Shown in pieces: positions 1 to 8,712 of a stretch of DNA of 64,000 nucleotides. The position numbers and the translations under genes were made by a program. Source of the DNA: Paenibacillus sp. FSL H7-0331 (GTDB lineage Bacteria; Bacillota; Bacilli; Paenibacillales; NBRC-103111); contig NZ_MRTH01000028.1 of NCBI RefSeq assembly GCF_001956045.1, positions 1 through 64,000 on the forward strand, in the 5' to 3' direction. The notes under the pieces were generated by a model. It was not told the DNA's origin. It made no database searches and saw nothing but the letters and a program-made list of their open reading frames with translations. Every line of letters begins with the position of its first letter. Position 1 is the stretch's first letter.

Positions 1-26
1 TGTCGCACAACAGTTATTGTACGACA
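1..26. promoter_or_regulatory. Imperfect inverted repeat at window edge
   Basis: Two 10-base arms (TGTCGCACAA and TTGTACGACA) separated by six bases match at nine of ten positions. It lies about 45 bases before the HD-GYP start. It could be an operator, or part of a structure cut by the window edge. No T-run follows, so a terminator is less likely. Confidence 0.35.
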
Positions 27-71
27 TGACTGGAGGGAGTGTAATCCCCCACCAGTAGGAAATATGTAAAT

Positions 72-695
72 GTGTGTCGTATTTTGTTGGAGGGTGGTGC
101 AAAATGTCAAATGCAATACACGTTGATGATTGATGAAATGAATCAACTGATGGACAAGGACAGCCTCACATACGACCACAGTGTCAGAGTCTCCTCATTG
201 GCCAAAGTGATGGCCCGCGGTTTAAATCTGAATGAACGACAAACCAATCATTTGGTAACTGGCTGTTTTTTACATGATATCGGCAAGCTGCGTATTCCTG
301 TAGAGATATTGAACAAAACATCTGCATTGGCGCCGCATGAGTGGGATTTGATGAAGCTTCATCCGAGCATAGGTGCCAAGCTATTGCAAGAGTATAGACA
401 TCTGGATAAAGAGATCATAGAAATTGTCCAATTTCATCACGAGCGTTGGAATGGCAAAGGTTACCCCACTGGTATAAGCGGACGCAATATACCAGATTTT
501 GCTCGAATTTGTGCGATTATTGACGCGTTTGATTGTATGGTTTCGAATCGTCCATATCGACAAGGCATGTCAGTCGGAGAAGCAACGAATCAACTGCTAT
601 TGCATGCTGGCCAGCAATTTGATGAACATTATGTGCGTATTTTTATCCAACTGTTTCATCTGGAGCCTTTGGGTTCCCGCAATGATCCTAAATAA
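72..695 (+). CDS. HD-GYP domain protein, probable c-di-GMP phosphodiesterase
   Basis: A 207-residue protein that is almost entirely one HD-GYP domain. The HD pair is in FLHDIGKLRIP (about residues 66-76) and the GYP region is HHERWNGKGYPTG (about 121-133). HD-GYP proteins hydrolyse cyclic di-GMP, and the metal-binding histidines and aspartate are visible. There is no REC, PAS or membrane segment, so input must come from elsewhere. The start is uncertain: ATG 72 has a weak AGGAAA upstream, while in-frame ATGs at 111 and 126 are alternatives. A CheW-like gene follows 19 bases downstream, suggesting one transcript linking second-messenger turnover with a chemosensory adaptor. Confidence 0.85.
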   Translation: MCRILLEGGAKCQMQYTLMIDEMNQLMDKDSLTYDHSVRVSSLAKVMARGLNLNERQTNHLVTGCFLHDIGKLRIPVEILNKTSALAPHEWDLMKLHPSIGAKLLQEYRHLDKEIIEIVQFHHERWNGKGYPTGISGRNIPDFARICAIIDAFDCMVSNRPYRQGMSVGEATNQLLLHAGQQFDEHYVRIFIQLFHLEPLGSRNDPK

Positions 696-714
696 TTCTT
701 CCGGAGATGACAAG

Positions 715-1143
715 ATGAGCATACTTTTACAAGAGCAATATATTGAAATCGTGCTGGGTAAGGCTTATTATGCACTAGCCACTCAAGAGGTGGATAAGAT
801 TATCAAAATGCAGACCATTTTCGATACTCCTGAAGACAATTCCTATTTACGAGGATTTATATATTTACGTGAAAAAGCCATACCAGTTATTAGTTTGCGT
901 ACCCTCTTTGGTATGACAGAAGAGGTGTTTACCCCAGCCACGCGTATTATTATTCACAAGCATCATCGTGAATCCATAGGCTTTATCGTCGATCAGGTAA
1001 ACAAAGTGTCGGTCTATGAGAATATACAGCCTGTGCGGGATAAATTAGGCACTGTAAAAGGTACTTATTTTAAAGGAACTACGAATCGTGATGGTGTGCC
1101 GGTTGGTGTTTTGAACATGAATGAGATTGTTGCACATGCGTAA
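715..1143 (+). CDS. CheW-like adaptor protein
   Basis: A 142-residue single CheW domain, the usual length for CheW. Typical features are the opening beta-strand region ending YYALATQEVDKII, the GFIYLREKAIPVISLR block and the GFIVDQVNKV segment. CheW proteins bridge chemoreceptors and the CheA kinase at the membrane. The start at 715 has GGAG at 703-706. The open frame extends upstream but there it only overlaps the HD-GYP gene. No receptor or CheA is adjacent, so it may serve a receptor array encoded elsewhere or act as a stand-alone scaffold. Confidence 0.85.
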   Translation: MSILLQEQYIEIVLGKAYYALATQEVDKIIKMQTIFDTPEDNSYLRGFIYLREKAIPVISLRTLFGMTEEVFTPATRIIIHKHHRESIGFIVDQVNKVSVYENIQPVRDKLGTVKGTYFKGTTNRDGVPVGVLNMNEIVAHA

Positions 1144-1224
1144 ATCGCAAGCAGTACAGACATTTGAACTGTCAACCCCCTGAAGATTAAAATTTTCTTA
1201 TCTGATTCTAATAGAGTGATTGAA

Positions 1225-1277
1225 AGCCAGAAGCAGCAAGGGATCGTTAAGCCCTTGGTAGATGCTGGCTTTTTTTT
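1225..1277 (+). terminator. Rho-independent terminator after cheW-like gene
   Basis: AGCCAG (1225-1230) pairs with CTGGCT (1265-1270), with inner pairing of AAGGG with CCCTT. A run of eight or more T follows. It separates the HD-GYP/CheW transcript from the NlpC gene. Confidence 0.8.
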
Positions 1278-1354
1278 GCGTGTTATACTCGTTGCATGAC
1301 AGGGAAAAGCCCACTAAGTATTCAATTTTTTGTTAAAAACAGGAGGGAATACAA

Positions 1355-1837
1355 ATGAAAATTTTGAACAAGCAGCACATCGGTAAAACATTGATCGCCA
1401 CTACAGTCAGCTTATCCATGTTATTCTCGGTATCTGCAATGATTCCGTCGAATACAGCATACGCGTACAGCGCATCCAAAGCTAATTCGATAATTGCTAC
1501 AGGTAAAAAATATATGGGTGTACCTTACAAGTTTGGTGCGACATCGGGACAGACCCGTAACTTCGATTGTTCAACGTTCACGCAATTTGTATTTGCCAAG
1601 TACGGAATTCATCTTCCGCGTACAAGCCAGCAGCAATCAAAAGTAGGTACCTATGTGCCTAAGAGTCAATTGAAGCCGGGTGATTTGGTATTCTTCTATT
1701 CCCCAATCCATCATGTTGGGATCTATATCGGTAACGGCAAAGTGCTGCATACGTATGGCAAACCGGGTGTTACGATATCGAATATGAACAACGCCTTCTG
1801 GAAATCTAAATATAAGACGGCACGCAGAGTACTTTAA
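1355..1837 (+). CDS. Secreted NlpC/P60 cell-wall endopeptidase
   Basis: A 160-residue exported hydrolase. An N-terminal signal peptide (basic start, hydrophobic core about 13-30, cleavage probably near AYA) leads directly to an NlpC/P60 domain. The catalytic Cys is in NFDCSTF, the His in HHVGIYIG and the third polar residue in VLHTYG. These enzymes cut gamma-D-glutamyl-diaminopimelate bonds in peptidoglycan peptides. There are no LysM, SH3 or SLH wall-binding repeats, so it is a minimal catalytic form. GGAGGG lies about nine bases before the ATG. It is monocistronic between two terminators. Confidence 0.9.
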   Translation: MKILNKQHIGKTLIATTVSLSMLFSVSAMIPSNTAYAYSASKANSIIATGKKYMGVPYKFGATSGQTRNFDCSTFTQFVFAKYGIHLPRTSQQQSKVGTYVPKSQLKPGDLVFFYSPIHHVGIYIGNGKVLHTYGKPGVTISNMNNAFWKSKYKTARRVL

Positions 1838-1900
1838 GCTGGACAAGCTGTTAGTTGTAGGCTAAGTAAGCAGCTTCAAAATCAATATTTCTGCCGCCAT

Positions 1901-3334
1901 TTAACTCTCCGTCCCTTGCGATGGAGAGTTTTTGGCGTGAAATTCTGGCGTGTCTAAAACCTGCGTATCGTATCGGAGAGGCAGCTTCACGGTCACCTGA
2001 GTTCCGGCACCGATTGAGCTTGTAATGGTGACGGTTCCTTTATGGAGCCGGACGATATTGCGGGCAATAGCAAGCCCCAAGCCGCTACCCCCGGTTTCAC
2101 GGCTTCTGTCTTGATCGACGCGATAGAAGCGATCAAAGAGTCGCGGGATCTCCGTGATTTCTACACCGATCCCTTGGTCAATAACCTGCAGCACAATGAT
2201 ATGCTCATCCCGCTGATCCTTGATCATATTGATACGGACCGGCTTTTGGCTGTATTTAATCGCATTATCGAGCAGAATAATGAGCAATTGTTTGATTTGT
2301 CCAGAATCTCCGTATAGGGGAATATTTGGCTGCTCGCATTCTACTAGAATGGATCGATGAAACGCCTGCTGAAGTGCTGCTGCTGTTGTGCGCACAAGCT
2401 CGGTCAAGTCGAAGGTTTGCCAGAGCTTTTGGCCTTCCGCTTCCGTATTGGCAAGTGTTAACAGGGACTGGGTTAGGTTGCGCAGTCGGGCTGCTTCGGA
2501 TTGAATCGCTTCGATAGCTTCTTCTCGGAGCGCGGTATCGTTACCACCCCATCGTTTCAAGAGATCGGCATAACTTTCAATAATGGTCAGAGGTGTTTTC
2601 AGCTCATGGGATGCATCGGCCAGAAACTGCTTTTGCCGATTGAAGTTGTGCTCAAGCTTGCCGATCATCGTATTGAAAGTGTGAACCAATTGTCCAAGCT
2701 CATCCTGTTGCCCATTAGGAGGGACTGCCATCTGCATGAACACGCCGTTCTGTTGGTTGACCTCCATAATGAACGCGAGACGATGTATCGGCCGCAAAAT
2801 GACTCTTGTGTAATACATCCCGCTCATTAAGGAAAAGAAAGCCGCCCCAAGTGTTGTAAACATGAGTACAGTAATAAGCACACGCAAATACTCATCCAGA
2901 GTATCCAATTCACGCCCCATCTGGAGTGCTCCCAAGGTTATGTTATTTTCATCGATGATGGGAGTTTGAATGTAAACGATCAGCGTATTGGCTGTTTTGA
3001 TTGTTTTGGCAAAACCACGGGAGCTGAAGGTTGCCGGTATTTGGGTCAGCTGATCCTCAGAATGTAGATCAGCCTGTACTAATGAATTCGTATCGATAAT
3101 CCGGATCATGGACTGTGGCGTAAGAAAAGGCCGAAGCCAGCCAACACGATTCCAACGTTCAGGGTTGTATAACCCTGGCTGCGACATGATGGGCTGAGCA
3201 GCTTCCCATAGAAGGCGGATTTCATTTTGGGTTGTCATGTTGACGACCGTGATGTAGGTAATCACATTGAAGAGTAGCAAAACCAGCAGCAAGGAAAAAG
3301 CAATCAGCAGTGTTATTTTTGTGCGCAGTTTCAC
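1901..3334 (-). CDS. Membrane sensor histidine kinase (HAMP type)
   Basis: A 477-residue classical sensor kinase. It has TM1 (about 8-30), an extracellular region (about 31-150), TM2 (about 152-174), HAMP, a dimerisation domain with phospho-acceptor H243 in ASHELKTPL, and an ATPase domain with DNAIKYS and GGSGLGLAI. It pairs with the response regulator just upstream: its GTG start overlaps that gene's TGA stop by four bases (GTGA), implying coupled translation. The architecture matches ArlS/CssS-like kinases of envelope stress. The extracellular domain is not diagnostic, so the signal is unknown. Confidence 0.92.
   Translation of the reverse strand: MKLRTKITLLIAFSLLLVLLLFNVITYITVVNMTTQNEIRLLWEAAQPIMSQPGLYNPERWNRVGWLRPFLTPQSMIRIIDTNSLVQADLHSEDQLTQIPATFSSRGFAKTIKTANTLIVYIQTPIIDENNITLGALQMGRELDTLDEYLRVLITVLMFTTLGAAFFSLMSGMYYTRVILRPIHRLAFIMEVNQQNGVFMQMAVPPNGQQDELGQLVHTFNTMIGKLEHNFNRQKQFLADASHELKTPLTIIESYADLLKRWGGNDTALREEAIEAIQSEAARLRNLTQSLLTLANTEAEGQKLWQTFDLTELVRTTAAALQQAFHRSILVECEQPNIPLYGDSGQIKQLLIILLDNAIKYSQKPVRINMIKDQRDEHIIVLQVIDQGIGVEITEIPRLFDRFYRVDQDRSRETGGSGLGLAIARNIVRLHKGTVTITSSIGAGTQVTVKLPLRYDTQVLDTPEFHAKNSPSQGTES
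1903..1933 (+). terminator. Terminator of the NlpC gene inside the opposing kinase gene
   Basis: AACTCTCC (1903-1910) and GGAGAGTT (1923-1930) form a perfect stem followed by T residues. It lies within the last codons of the convergent histidine kinase, so one stretch serves as coding tail on one strand and terminator on the other. Confidence 0.65.
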
Positions 3335-4059
3335 TTGGGTGTCTCACCATCTTTGACCAGATAGCCGACACCACGAAGCGTATGGATCAGTTTGTTGTGA
3401 AAGCCCTGATCGATCTTCTGTCTTAAGTACCGGATGTACACATCCACTACATTCGTATCCCCAATAAATTCATACCCCCATACCTGTGATAAAATTTGTT
3501 CACGGGACATCACTTCCCCAGGTCGGCTTGCCAAGTAATAGAGCAGATCAAATTCTTTGGTTGTAAGCTCAATGGATTGTGATTCCCGTTTCACCTGTCG
3601 GGTACGTATATTCATGCTTAAGCCATCTATATGAATTTCATCTCCGTGAGCACCATCACTACCCGTATCGGTAGGCTGCGATTGAAGGCTTACTGCGGAC
3701 ATACGCAGCAGATTGCGAACACGTGCCAGCAGCTCCTCAATGGCAAATGGCTTCGTCATATAGTCATTGGCTCCCTGATCCAGACCACTGACGCGGTCGG
3801 GAACCGTATCCCGTGCCGTTAGCAGGATAATCGGGATTTGAATGCCTTGTTGTCGAATGCGCCTGAGCACTTCAAGCCCATTAAGCTTTGGAAGCATGAT
3901 ATCTAGTAAAATGAGATCCCAATTTTGTTCCAGCGCAGCATCCAGTCCATCTCTGCCATTTTTGGCGCAATGCACCGAGTAGCCTTCATGCTCAAGTTCG
4001 AGCTGCAGGACCCGTGCAATTTTAATCTCGTCTTCAATGACCAAAATGCTGTGCTTCAA
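3331..4059 (-). CDS. OmpR/PhoB-family response regulator
   Basis: A receiver domain (KHSILVIEDE, phospho-acceptor D53 in LLDIMLP, conserved K in MTKPF) is followed by a winged-helix domain (ELTTKEFDLL to RGVGYLV). About 242 residues, normal for the family. I place the start at TTG 4059: GGGTGA lies five bases upstream and the product then begins exactly at the receiver domain. The longer open frame to 4167 adds an unlikely basic leader. GTG 4068 is another possibility. Partner of the overlapping histidine kinase. Confidence 0.88.
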   Translation of the reverse strand: MKHSILVIEDEIKIARVLQLELEHEGYSVHCAKNGRDGLDAALEQNWDLILLDIMLPKLNGLEVLRRIRQQGIQIPIILLTARDTVPDRVSGLDQGANDYMTKPFAIEELLARVRNLLRMSAVSLQSQPTDTGSDGAHGDEIHIDGLSMNIRTRQVKRESQSIELTTKEFDLLYYLASRPGEVMSREQILSQVWGYEFIGDTNVVDVYIRYLRQKIDQGFHNKLIHTLRGVGYLVKDGETPK

Positions 4060-4227
4060 GCTGTTCACCCGCCCATGCTTGGTATGTATTGTACATGTAG
4101 TATGCGGCTTGGAAGCGAAAAATATGAAGGACAAGCGATGGAATGAGGTTAGTGCTCGGTTCGTCACGAAGCCAGGTTGAAATTTGTATATCGAAGGACT
4201 GGGAGCTAAGGCAAAAAATAGCTTGAA

Positions 4228-4271
4228 ACATCATATGAATTGTAATATATTAATAATACATCATATGAATT
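4228..4271. promoter_or_regulatory. Direct repeat, candidate operator of the GntR regulator
   Basis: ACATCATATGAATT occurs twice, at 4228-4241 and 4258-4271, exactly 30 bases apart (about three helical turns). It is centred on the palindromic core CATATG and lies just upstream of the GntR gene. FadR-type repressors commonly autoregulate through such sites. Confidence 0.6.
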
Positions 4272-4299
4272 TTCAAAAAAATGAAGTGCAGGTGAGCCG

Positions 4300-4983
4300 G
4301 TGAACAAGAAGTTAACGTATGAAACCGTCTACGATGAGATCAAACGGAACATCAAGGAAGGGCATTGGAAGCAGGGTGAGCAGCTGCCGCCGCTAGAGCA
4401 GCTTTCGGCTGAGCTGGGTGTAGGTATTTCATCGGTTCGTGAAGCGGTCCGTATTCTCGGTAAGCAAAAAATTTTACGAATTGAGCAGGGCCGCGGCACC
4501 TATGTGGAAAGTGAGCTGACGGAAACACCGGAGCATCGATTGGACTTTCTGGAGCGGGCGACTATGCTGCAGCTAACGGAAGCGCGGTTGATCATAGAGC
4601 CGGAGCTTGCCGCGATGGCTGCCGACAAAGCTACCCAGGAGGAAGCGGAAGCTATTATGGTGACGGCTGAGACGATGAAGCGCAAGGTGGAAAAAAAACG
4701 TGATTTTCTAAAGGAAGATATGGAGTTTCACGATCAAATCGCCAAAGCCTCGCACAACGAGATTATGTACCATATGCTGGATCGGATGAGTGACTTGTTA
4801 GTGGACAGCCGACGTAAATCGATGAAATGGCAGGGGATGAATGAGAAAGCGTCTTCATTTCATTATTTGATCGCGCAGGCGATTATACAACGCAACCCGA
4901 CACAGGCTCGAGCTTTGATGAAATGCCATTTGGAAGATATGCTAACTGAATTTCATAAGGGAGAGATTAAAGATGAAAATTAA
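4300..4983 (+). CDS. FadR-subfamily GntR regulator, probable DgoR-type repressor
   Basis: A 227-residue protein. The N-terminal winged helix (about 5-72, with [14 protein letters not shown] and [12 protein letters not shown]) is followed by an all-helical FCD ligand domain. Its metal-binding histidines include those in [11 protein letters not shown] and KCHLEDM. The GTG start has AGGTGA upstream. The stop overlaps the dgoD start by 11 bases, so both are co-translated and the likely ligand is D-galactonate or a related sugar acid, as for E. coli DgoR. Regulation is probably through the duplicated ACATCATATGAATT sites upstream. The ligand assignment rests on context. Confidence 0.85.
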   Translation: MNKKLTYETVYDEIKRNIKEGHWKQGEQLPPLEQLSAELGVGISSVREAVRILGKQKILRIEQGRGTYVESELTETPEHRLDFLERATMLQLTEARLIIEPELAAMAADKATQEEAEAIMVTAETMKRKVEKKRDFLKEDMEFHDQIAKASHNEIMYHMLDRMSDLLVDSRRKSMKWQGMNEKASSFHYLIAQAIIQRNPTQARALMKCHLEDMLTEFHKGEIKDEN

Positions 4984-6121
4984 ATCGATGGAACTGTTTA
5001 AAGTACCGCCGCGTTGGCTGTTTTTGAAAATTACGACCGATGACGGAATTGTCGGCTGGGGTGAACCGGTCGTTGAGGGTAAGGCTGATACCGTGCGGAC
5101 GGCCGTAGAGGAAATGAGTGAATATTTGATTGGCAAGGACCCGGGAAATATTGAAGATTTGTGGCAGGTGCTGTATCGCGGCGGCTTTTATAGAGGCGGT
5201 CCGATCCTGAGCAGTGCTATTTCGGGGATCGAGCAGGCTTTGTGGGATATCAAAGGGAAAAAGCTGGGTGTACCTGTCTATGATTTACTTGGGGGTCCTG
5301 TTCGCGACAAGATGCGTGTGTATGCATGGATTGGCGGCGATAAGCCATCCGATGTAGCGGAAGCTGCGAAGGAAAAGATTGCTCAGGGCTATACAGCTAT
5401 TAAAATGAATGGTACCTCCGAGATGGAGTGGATTGATTCTCCGGCCAAAATTGAGGAAGCGGTGGAGCGTTTGGCTGCTGTTCGCTCAGCTATTGGCAAT
5501 AGTAACGGAATCGGTGTCGACTTGCACGGACGCGTACATAAGACGATGGCCAAGGTGCTGATCAAGGAGATGGAACCGTTCAAACCGATGTTCATCGAAG
5601 AGCCGGTATTAGCTGAAAATTATGAGGTCATACATGAAATTACAAAAGGCTCCAGCGTACCGATTGCAACAGGTGAACGGATGTATACGCGTTGGGACTT
5701 CAAACGTCTGCTGACACATGGTGGCGTTGACATCATTCAGCCTGACTTGAGTCATGCCGGGGGCATTTGGGAGGTTCGCAAAATCGCAGCGATGGCAGAG
5801 GCTTTTGACGTGGCAGTTGCCCCGCATTGTCCACTTGGGCCAATTGCATTGGCGTCCTCGCTGCAGTTGGATTTCTGCACCCCGAATGCTTTTATTCAGG
5901 AACAAAGCCTGGGCATCCACTACAATCAAGGATCTGATCTGTTGGACTATTTGGTTGATCCGGGAGTATTCGATTACGAAGGTGGTTTTGTAAAGCGGCT
6001 GACCAAACCGGGGCTGGGCATTGAAATTGATGAGGCGAAGGTACGCGAAATGGCTGCTATCGGTCATCAATGGCGCAATCCGGTATGGCGTAATGAGGAT
6101 GGCGTTGTTACGGAGTGGTAG
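4973..6121 (+). CDS. dgoD: D-galactonate dehydratase
   Basis: A 382-residue enolase-superfamily enzyme, the same length as E. coli DgoD. It dehydrates D-galactonate to 2-dehydro-3-deoxy-D-galactonate. Metal ligands D183 (GVDLHGR), E209 (FIEEPV) and E235 (ATGERM), and catalytic H185 and H285 (APHCPLGP), fall at the E. coli positions. The N-terminal PPRWLFLKI and GFYRGGPIL segments also match the family. The kinase and aldolase for the next steps are not adjacent. The DapA-family aldolase at 37.7 kb is too distant to assign. No sugar-acid transporter is next to this pair. Confidence 0.93.
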   Translation: MKIKSMELFKVPPRWLFLKITTDDGIVGWGEPVVEGKADTVRTAVEEMSEYLIGKDPGNIEDLWQVLYRGGFYRGGPILSSAISGIEQALWDIKGKKLGVPVYDLLGGPVRDKMRVYAWIGGDKPSDVAEAAKEKIAQGYTAIKMNGTSEMEWIDSPAKIEEAVERLAAVRSAIGNSNGIGVDLHGRVHKTMAKVLIKEMEPFKPMFIEEPVLAENYEVIHEITKGSSVPIATGERMYTRWDFKRLLTHGGVDIIQPDLSHAGGIWEVRKIAAMAEAFDVAVAPHCPLGPIALASSLQLDFCTPNAFIQEQSLGIHYNQGSDLLDYLVDPGVFDYEGGFVKRLTKPGLGIEIDEAKVREMAAIGHQWRNPVWRNEDGVVTEW

Positions 6122-6143
6122 GAAGCTGATGAATTGACTCCTG

Positions 6144-6173
6144 AAGAGCTGTGTTTGCGCACAGCTCTTTTTG
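6144..6173 (+). terminator. Terminator after dgoD
   Basis: AAGAGCTGTG and CACAGCTCTT form a perfect 10-bp stem with a short loop and a T-run. Confidence 0.85.
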
Positions 6174-6208
6174 GGTTTAAACAGTGATTCGACTGCACAT
6201 ATTGAGAA

Positions 6209-7564
6209 TCAAGCTTTTGTGGCAGTAATCAGGCACTTAATCATAATACCTATCCCTTGTTCAATCGCAGAATCCTTCACATTGGAAACATTCAGCTTCA
6301 GGATTGGTGCTTTGGGAAAGTGAGGTAGAAAATGCTTGTCAATTGCTTCGATGATAACGGAATGTGGCTTTAGCTGAGCCGCGAGCTTGGAAACGGAAAT
6401 CGAGCCGTTCAGCACGATATGGGTATGAATGCATGGTTGCTTGGTTTGGGTAAAGCTAAACAAATCCGGATAAAGATGATCACAATACCGCAGCAAGGTA
6501 TCAGCTAGCAGCCGGGCCCGCTGTCCATAAGAGGAGCTGATGTGCTGCTTGTGCCTTTCGAACATCCCGCTTTTGAGATAAATCTCAAGCGCGCCCTGTG
6601 ATAGCATGGAGCTGTCGATATCTAGCAGCCGCTTATAACGATTGAATAGGTCCGACAATACTTCGGGAATGACGGCGATACCGATACGTAAGCCGGGGAA
6701 AATAATTTTGGAATAGCTTTTCAAATAAATCACATGTTCCGTGGTATCATATGCATATAAAGGATCAGCCTTGCTGTCCTGCTCCAAATCAGCTAAATAA
6801 TCATCCTCTACAATGTACACATCATATTTGCGAGCCAGCTCGACAATAGCGATTTTGTCCTCTTTGCTGTAGGAGTTACCAAGTGGGTTCTGAAATCGAG
6901 GCATTGTATAAAAGAACTTGATATCTGCAGTGCGGAACAACGTCTCCAGCTCCTGCAAATCAATGCCTTGAGCAGTTCTTGTGATGCCGATAACCGGAAT
7001 TTGATGCGTTGTCAGATGCTCAATAAACAAATGATAGCTGGGCTGTTCGATCAAAATCGTCTGTTTTCGATTTGGAAAAGGCAGCGAGGTCAGTATGGAT
7101 AAGGCCTGCTGTACGCCAGAAACAATGAAAAGTCGGCTTTGACTTGTAAATACCTGATAATTCGCCAGCTGTTTATGAACAACCTGGATGAGAGAGGGCA
7201 GACCCTTGGAAGTGCCGTATACGAACAGATCGTTTTTGTACGTATCGATAGCTTTATTGATGCAATGCTGGAAATCCAGATAGGGGAAAATTTCGGAATC
7301 CGGAGCGGCCCCAGCAAAATCGATTTGAGTCGGTTCCTCCTGTTCCACATTTACCGTACGCTTTACTACATAATAACCGCTCTTCGGTATCGAATAAATT
7401 CGATGCCGCTTCTCAAGCTCATCCATCGCCTTGATGACGGTGCTTTTGCTATAGCCATATTGCTCCGACAGCGTGCGAATGGAGGGAAGCTTGTCCCCTT
7501 CTTTATATGGATGGCTCTTGATCAATGCCTCCAATTCATTCAACAGCAGCCCATACTTTAGCAT
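6209..7564 (-). CDS. MocR-type regulator (GntR HTH fused to aminotransferase fold)
   Basis: A 451-residue protein. The N-terminal GntR winged helix (about 1-68, KLPSIRTLSEQYGYSKSTV) is joined to a class I aminotransferase-like domain. The PLP lysine K286 is present in KSYSKIIFPGLRIG, as are VEDDY and NPLG. MocR proteins bind PLP or its adducts and usually control a neighbouring transporter or biosynthetic gene. The start at 7564 has GGAGGAGTGA upstream. The open frame continues to 7681, but that would overlap the regulatory region. It is divergent from a DMT permease, with a perfect inverted repeat in between. Confidence 0.88.
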   Translation of the reverse strand: MLKYGLLLNELEALIKSHPYKEGDKLPSIRTLSEQYGYSKSTVIKAMDELEKRHRIYSIPKSGYYVVKRTVNVEQEEPTQIDFAGAAPDSEIFPYLDFQHCINKAIDTYKNDLFVYGTSKGLPSLIQVVHKQLANYQVFTSQSRLFIVSGVQQALSILTSLPFPNRKQTILIEQPSYHLFIEHLTTHQIPVIGITRTAQGIDLQELETLFRTADIKFFYTMPRFQNPLGNSYSKEDKIAIVELARKYDVYIVEDDYLADLEQDSKADPLYAYDTTEHVIYLKSYSKIIFPGLRIGIAVIPEVLSDLFNRYKRLLDIDSSMLSQGALEIYLKSGMFERHKQHISSSYGQRARLLADTLLRYCDHLYPDLFSFTQTKQPCIHTHIVLNGSISVSKLAAQLKPHSVIIEAIDKHFLPHFPKAPILKLNVSNVKDSAIEQGIGIMIKCLITATKA

Positions 7565-7584
7565 CTTGTCACTCCTCCGTGATA

Positions 7585-7602
7585 ATCTGTATCGGTACAG
7601 AT
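7585..7602. promoter_or_regulatory. Perfect inverted repeat between MocR gene and permease
   Basis: ATCTGTA-TCGG-TACAGAT is a 7-bp perfect dyad 21 bases upstream of the MocR start, in the divergent intergenic region. This is a likely operator through which the MocR protein controls itself and the permease. Confidence 0.6.
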
Positions 7603-7704
7603 CGTTGTTTTGATCATTGTAGCACAGCTGATTTCCGGTTACTATGAAGCCATAACGGCCGATAAATCCAATGTACTGCATGCGTACAGAGAGAAGAATG
7701 GGAA

Positions 7705-8640
7705 ATGAACAACAAACCGAATCAAATCGCTTATGTAGCCGCGGCTCTTTACGCCTGCATCATAGGCTGCTCGTATTTATTTGTCAAGTTGGCACTGGAA
7801 TCTGCACATCCTGTGGACTTGCTAGCACACCGCTTTACGATATCGTTCGCGGCAGCTTCGATTCTGGTGCTGTTTGGCTGGTTTCGCTTAAACATCAAGC
7901 TTAAAGAAGTTATGGCCATTGTACCCTTGGTTGCAATCTATCCGGTACTGTTCTTTACGTTTCAAACTTATGGAATGGTCGATACGTCATCATCCGAGGC
8001 GGGAATCATTCAGGCGACCGTCCCTATTTTTACGCTGTTAATGGCGATGTATTGGCTAAAGGAACGCCCGGGTATGCGTCAAAAGCTATCAACCCTGCTA
8101 TCCGTTGCAGGTGTCGCTTATTTGTTTGTGTCCAAGGGGATTCATTGGCAATCCGGTGGGTTTCAAGGGAACATGCTGATACTGGCCTCCGCGATTTCTT
8201 TGGCCGGCTATGGGGTGCTTGCCAGAAAACTGCTGCGAAATATTAGTGCGACGAGCATCACTTATACGATGACAGCTATCGGCTTTGTATTCTTTAATGG
8301 TATGAATATTGTACGTCATGTAGAAAACGGGACATTGGGGCAATATTTCGAGCCTTTTACGAATATGTGGTTCGTAGGCTCGATTCTTTATTTGGGTGTG
8401 ATGGCTTCCTTGGTCTCTTCGTTTCTATCCAATTATGCGTTGTCGAAGATGGAGGCTTCCAAGATGAGTGTATTTAACAATGTATCGACGCTGGTTACCG
8501 TGACGAGTGGGATTATTTTTTTGCAGGAGCAGCTGACATTGGATACGATGATCGGGGGCGCCGCCATCATTGCCGGAGTTATCGGTACCAATTGGAGACG
8601 GGCTGCGAAGCCAGCTGCTACTAACAAGGTTTCTATATAA
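7705..8640 (+). CDS. DMT-superfamily (EamA) permease
   Basis: A 311-residue, ten-helix membrane protein with two EamA repeats. The first covers about residues 8-140 (GCSYLFVKLAL, EAGIIQATVPIFTLLMA). The second covers about 155-295 (SFLSNYALSKMEASKMSVF, FLQEQLTLDTMIGGAAIIAGV). The family mostly exports amino acids and other small metabolites. Divergent pairing with a MocR regulator suggests the substrate is an amino-acid-like or pyridoxal-linked compound. The ribosome-binding site (GGGAA) is weak and close to the ATG. Substrate unknown. Confidence 0.85.
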   Translation: MNNKPNQIAYVAAALYACIIGCSYLFVKLALESAHPVDLLAHRFTISFAAASILVLFGWFRLNIKLKEVMAIVPLVAIYPVLFFTFQTYGMVDTSSSEAGIIQATVPIFTLLMAMYWLKERPGMRQKLSTLLSVAGVAYLFVSKGIHWQSGGFQGNMLILASAISLAGYGVLARKLLRNISATSITYTMTAIGFVFFNGMNIVRHVENGTLGQYFEPFTNMWFVGSILYLGVMASLVSSFLSNYALSKMEASKMSVFNNVSTLVTVTSGIIFLQEQLTLDTMIGGAAIIAGVIGTNWRRAAKPAATNKVSI

Positions 8641-8712
8641 CCTTTTAGTGGTAATAGGAAAGTAGTGGTAATAAATAGGAAAACCGATTCAGAACCGAAA
8701 AGGGGGGCATGT

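Noticed and set aside
499..714. N-terminal extension of the CheW-like protein
   Set aside because: It overlaps the HD-GYP gene in another frame, and a good ribosome-binding site precedes ATG 715.
1144..1354. Cyclic di-AMP (ydaO) riboswitch before the NlpC gene, as found before other cell-wall hydrolases
   Set aside because: I see none of the conserved ydaO segments, and the space is largely taken by the terminator of the previous gene.
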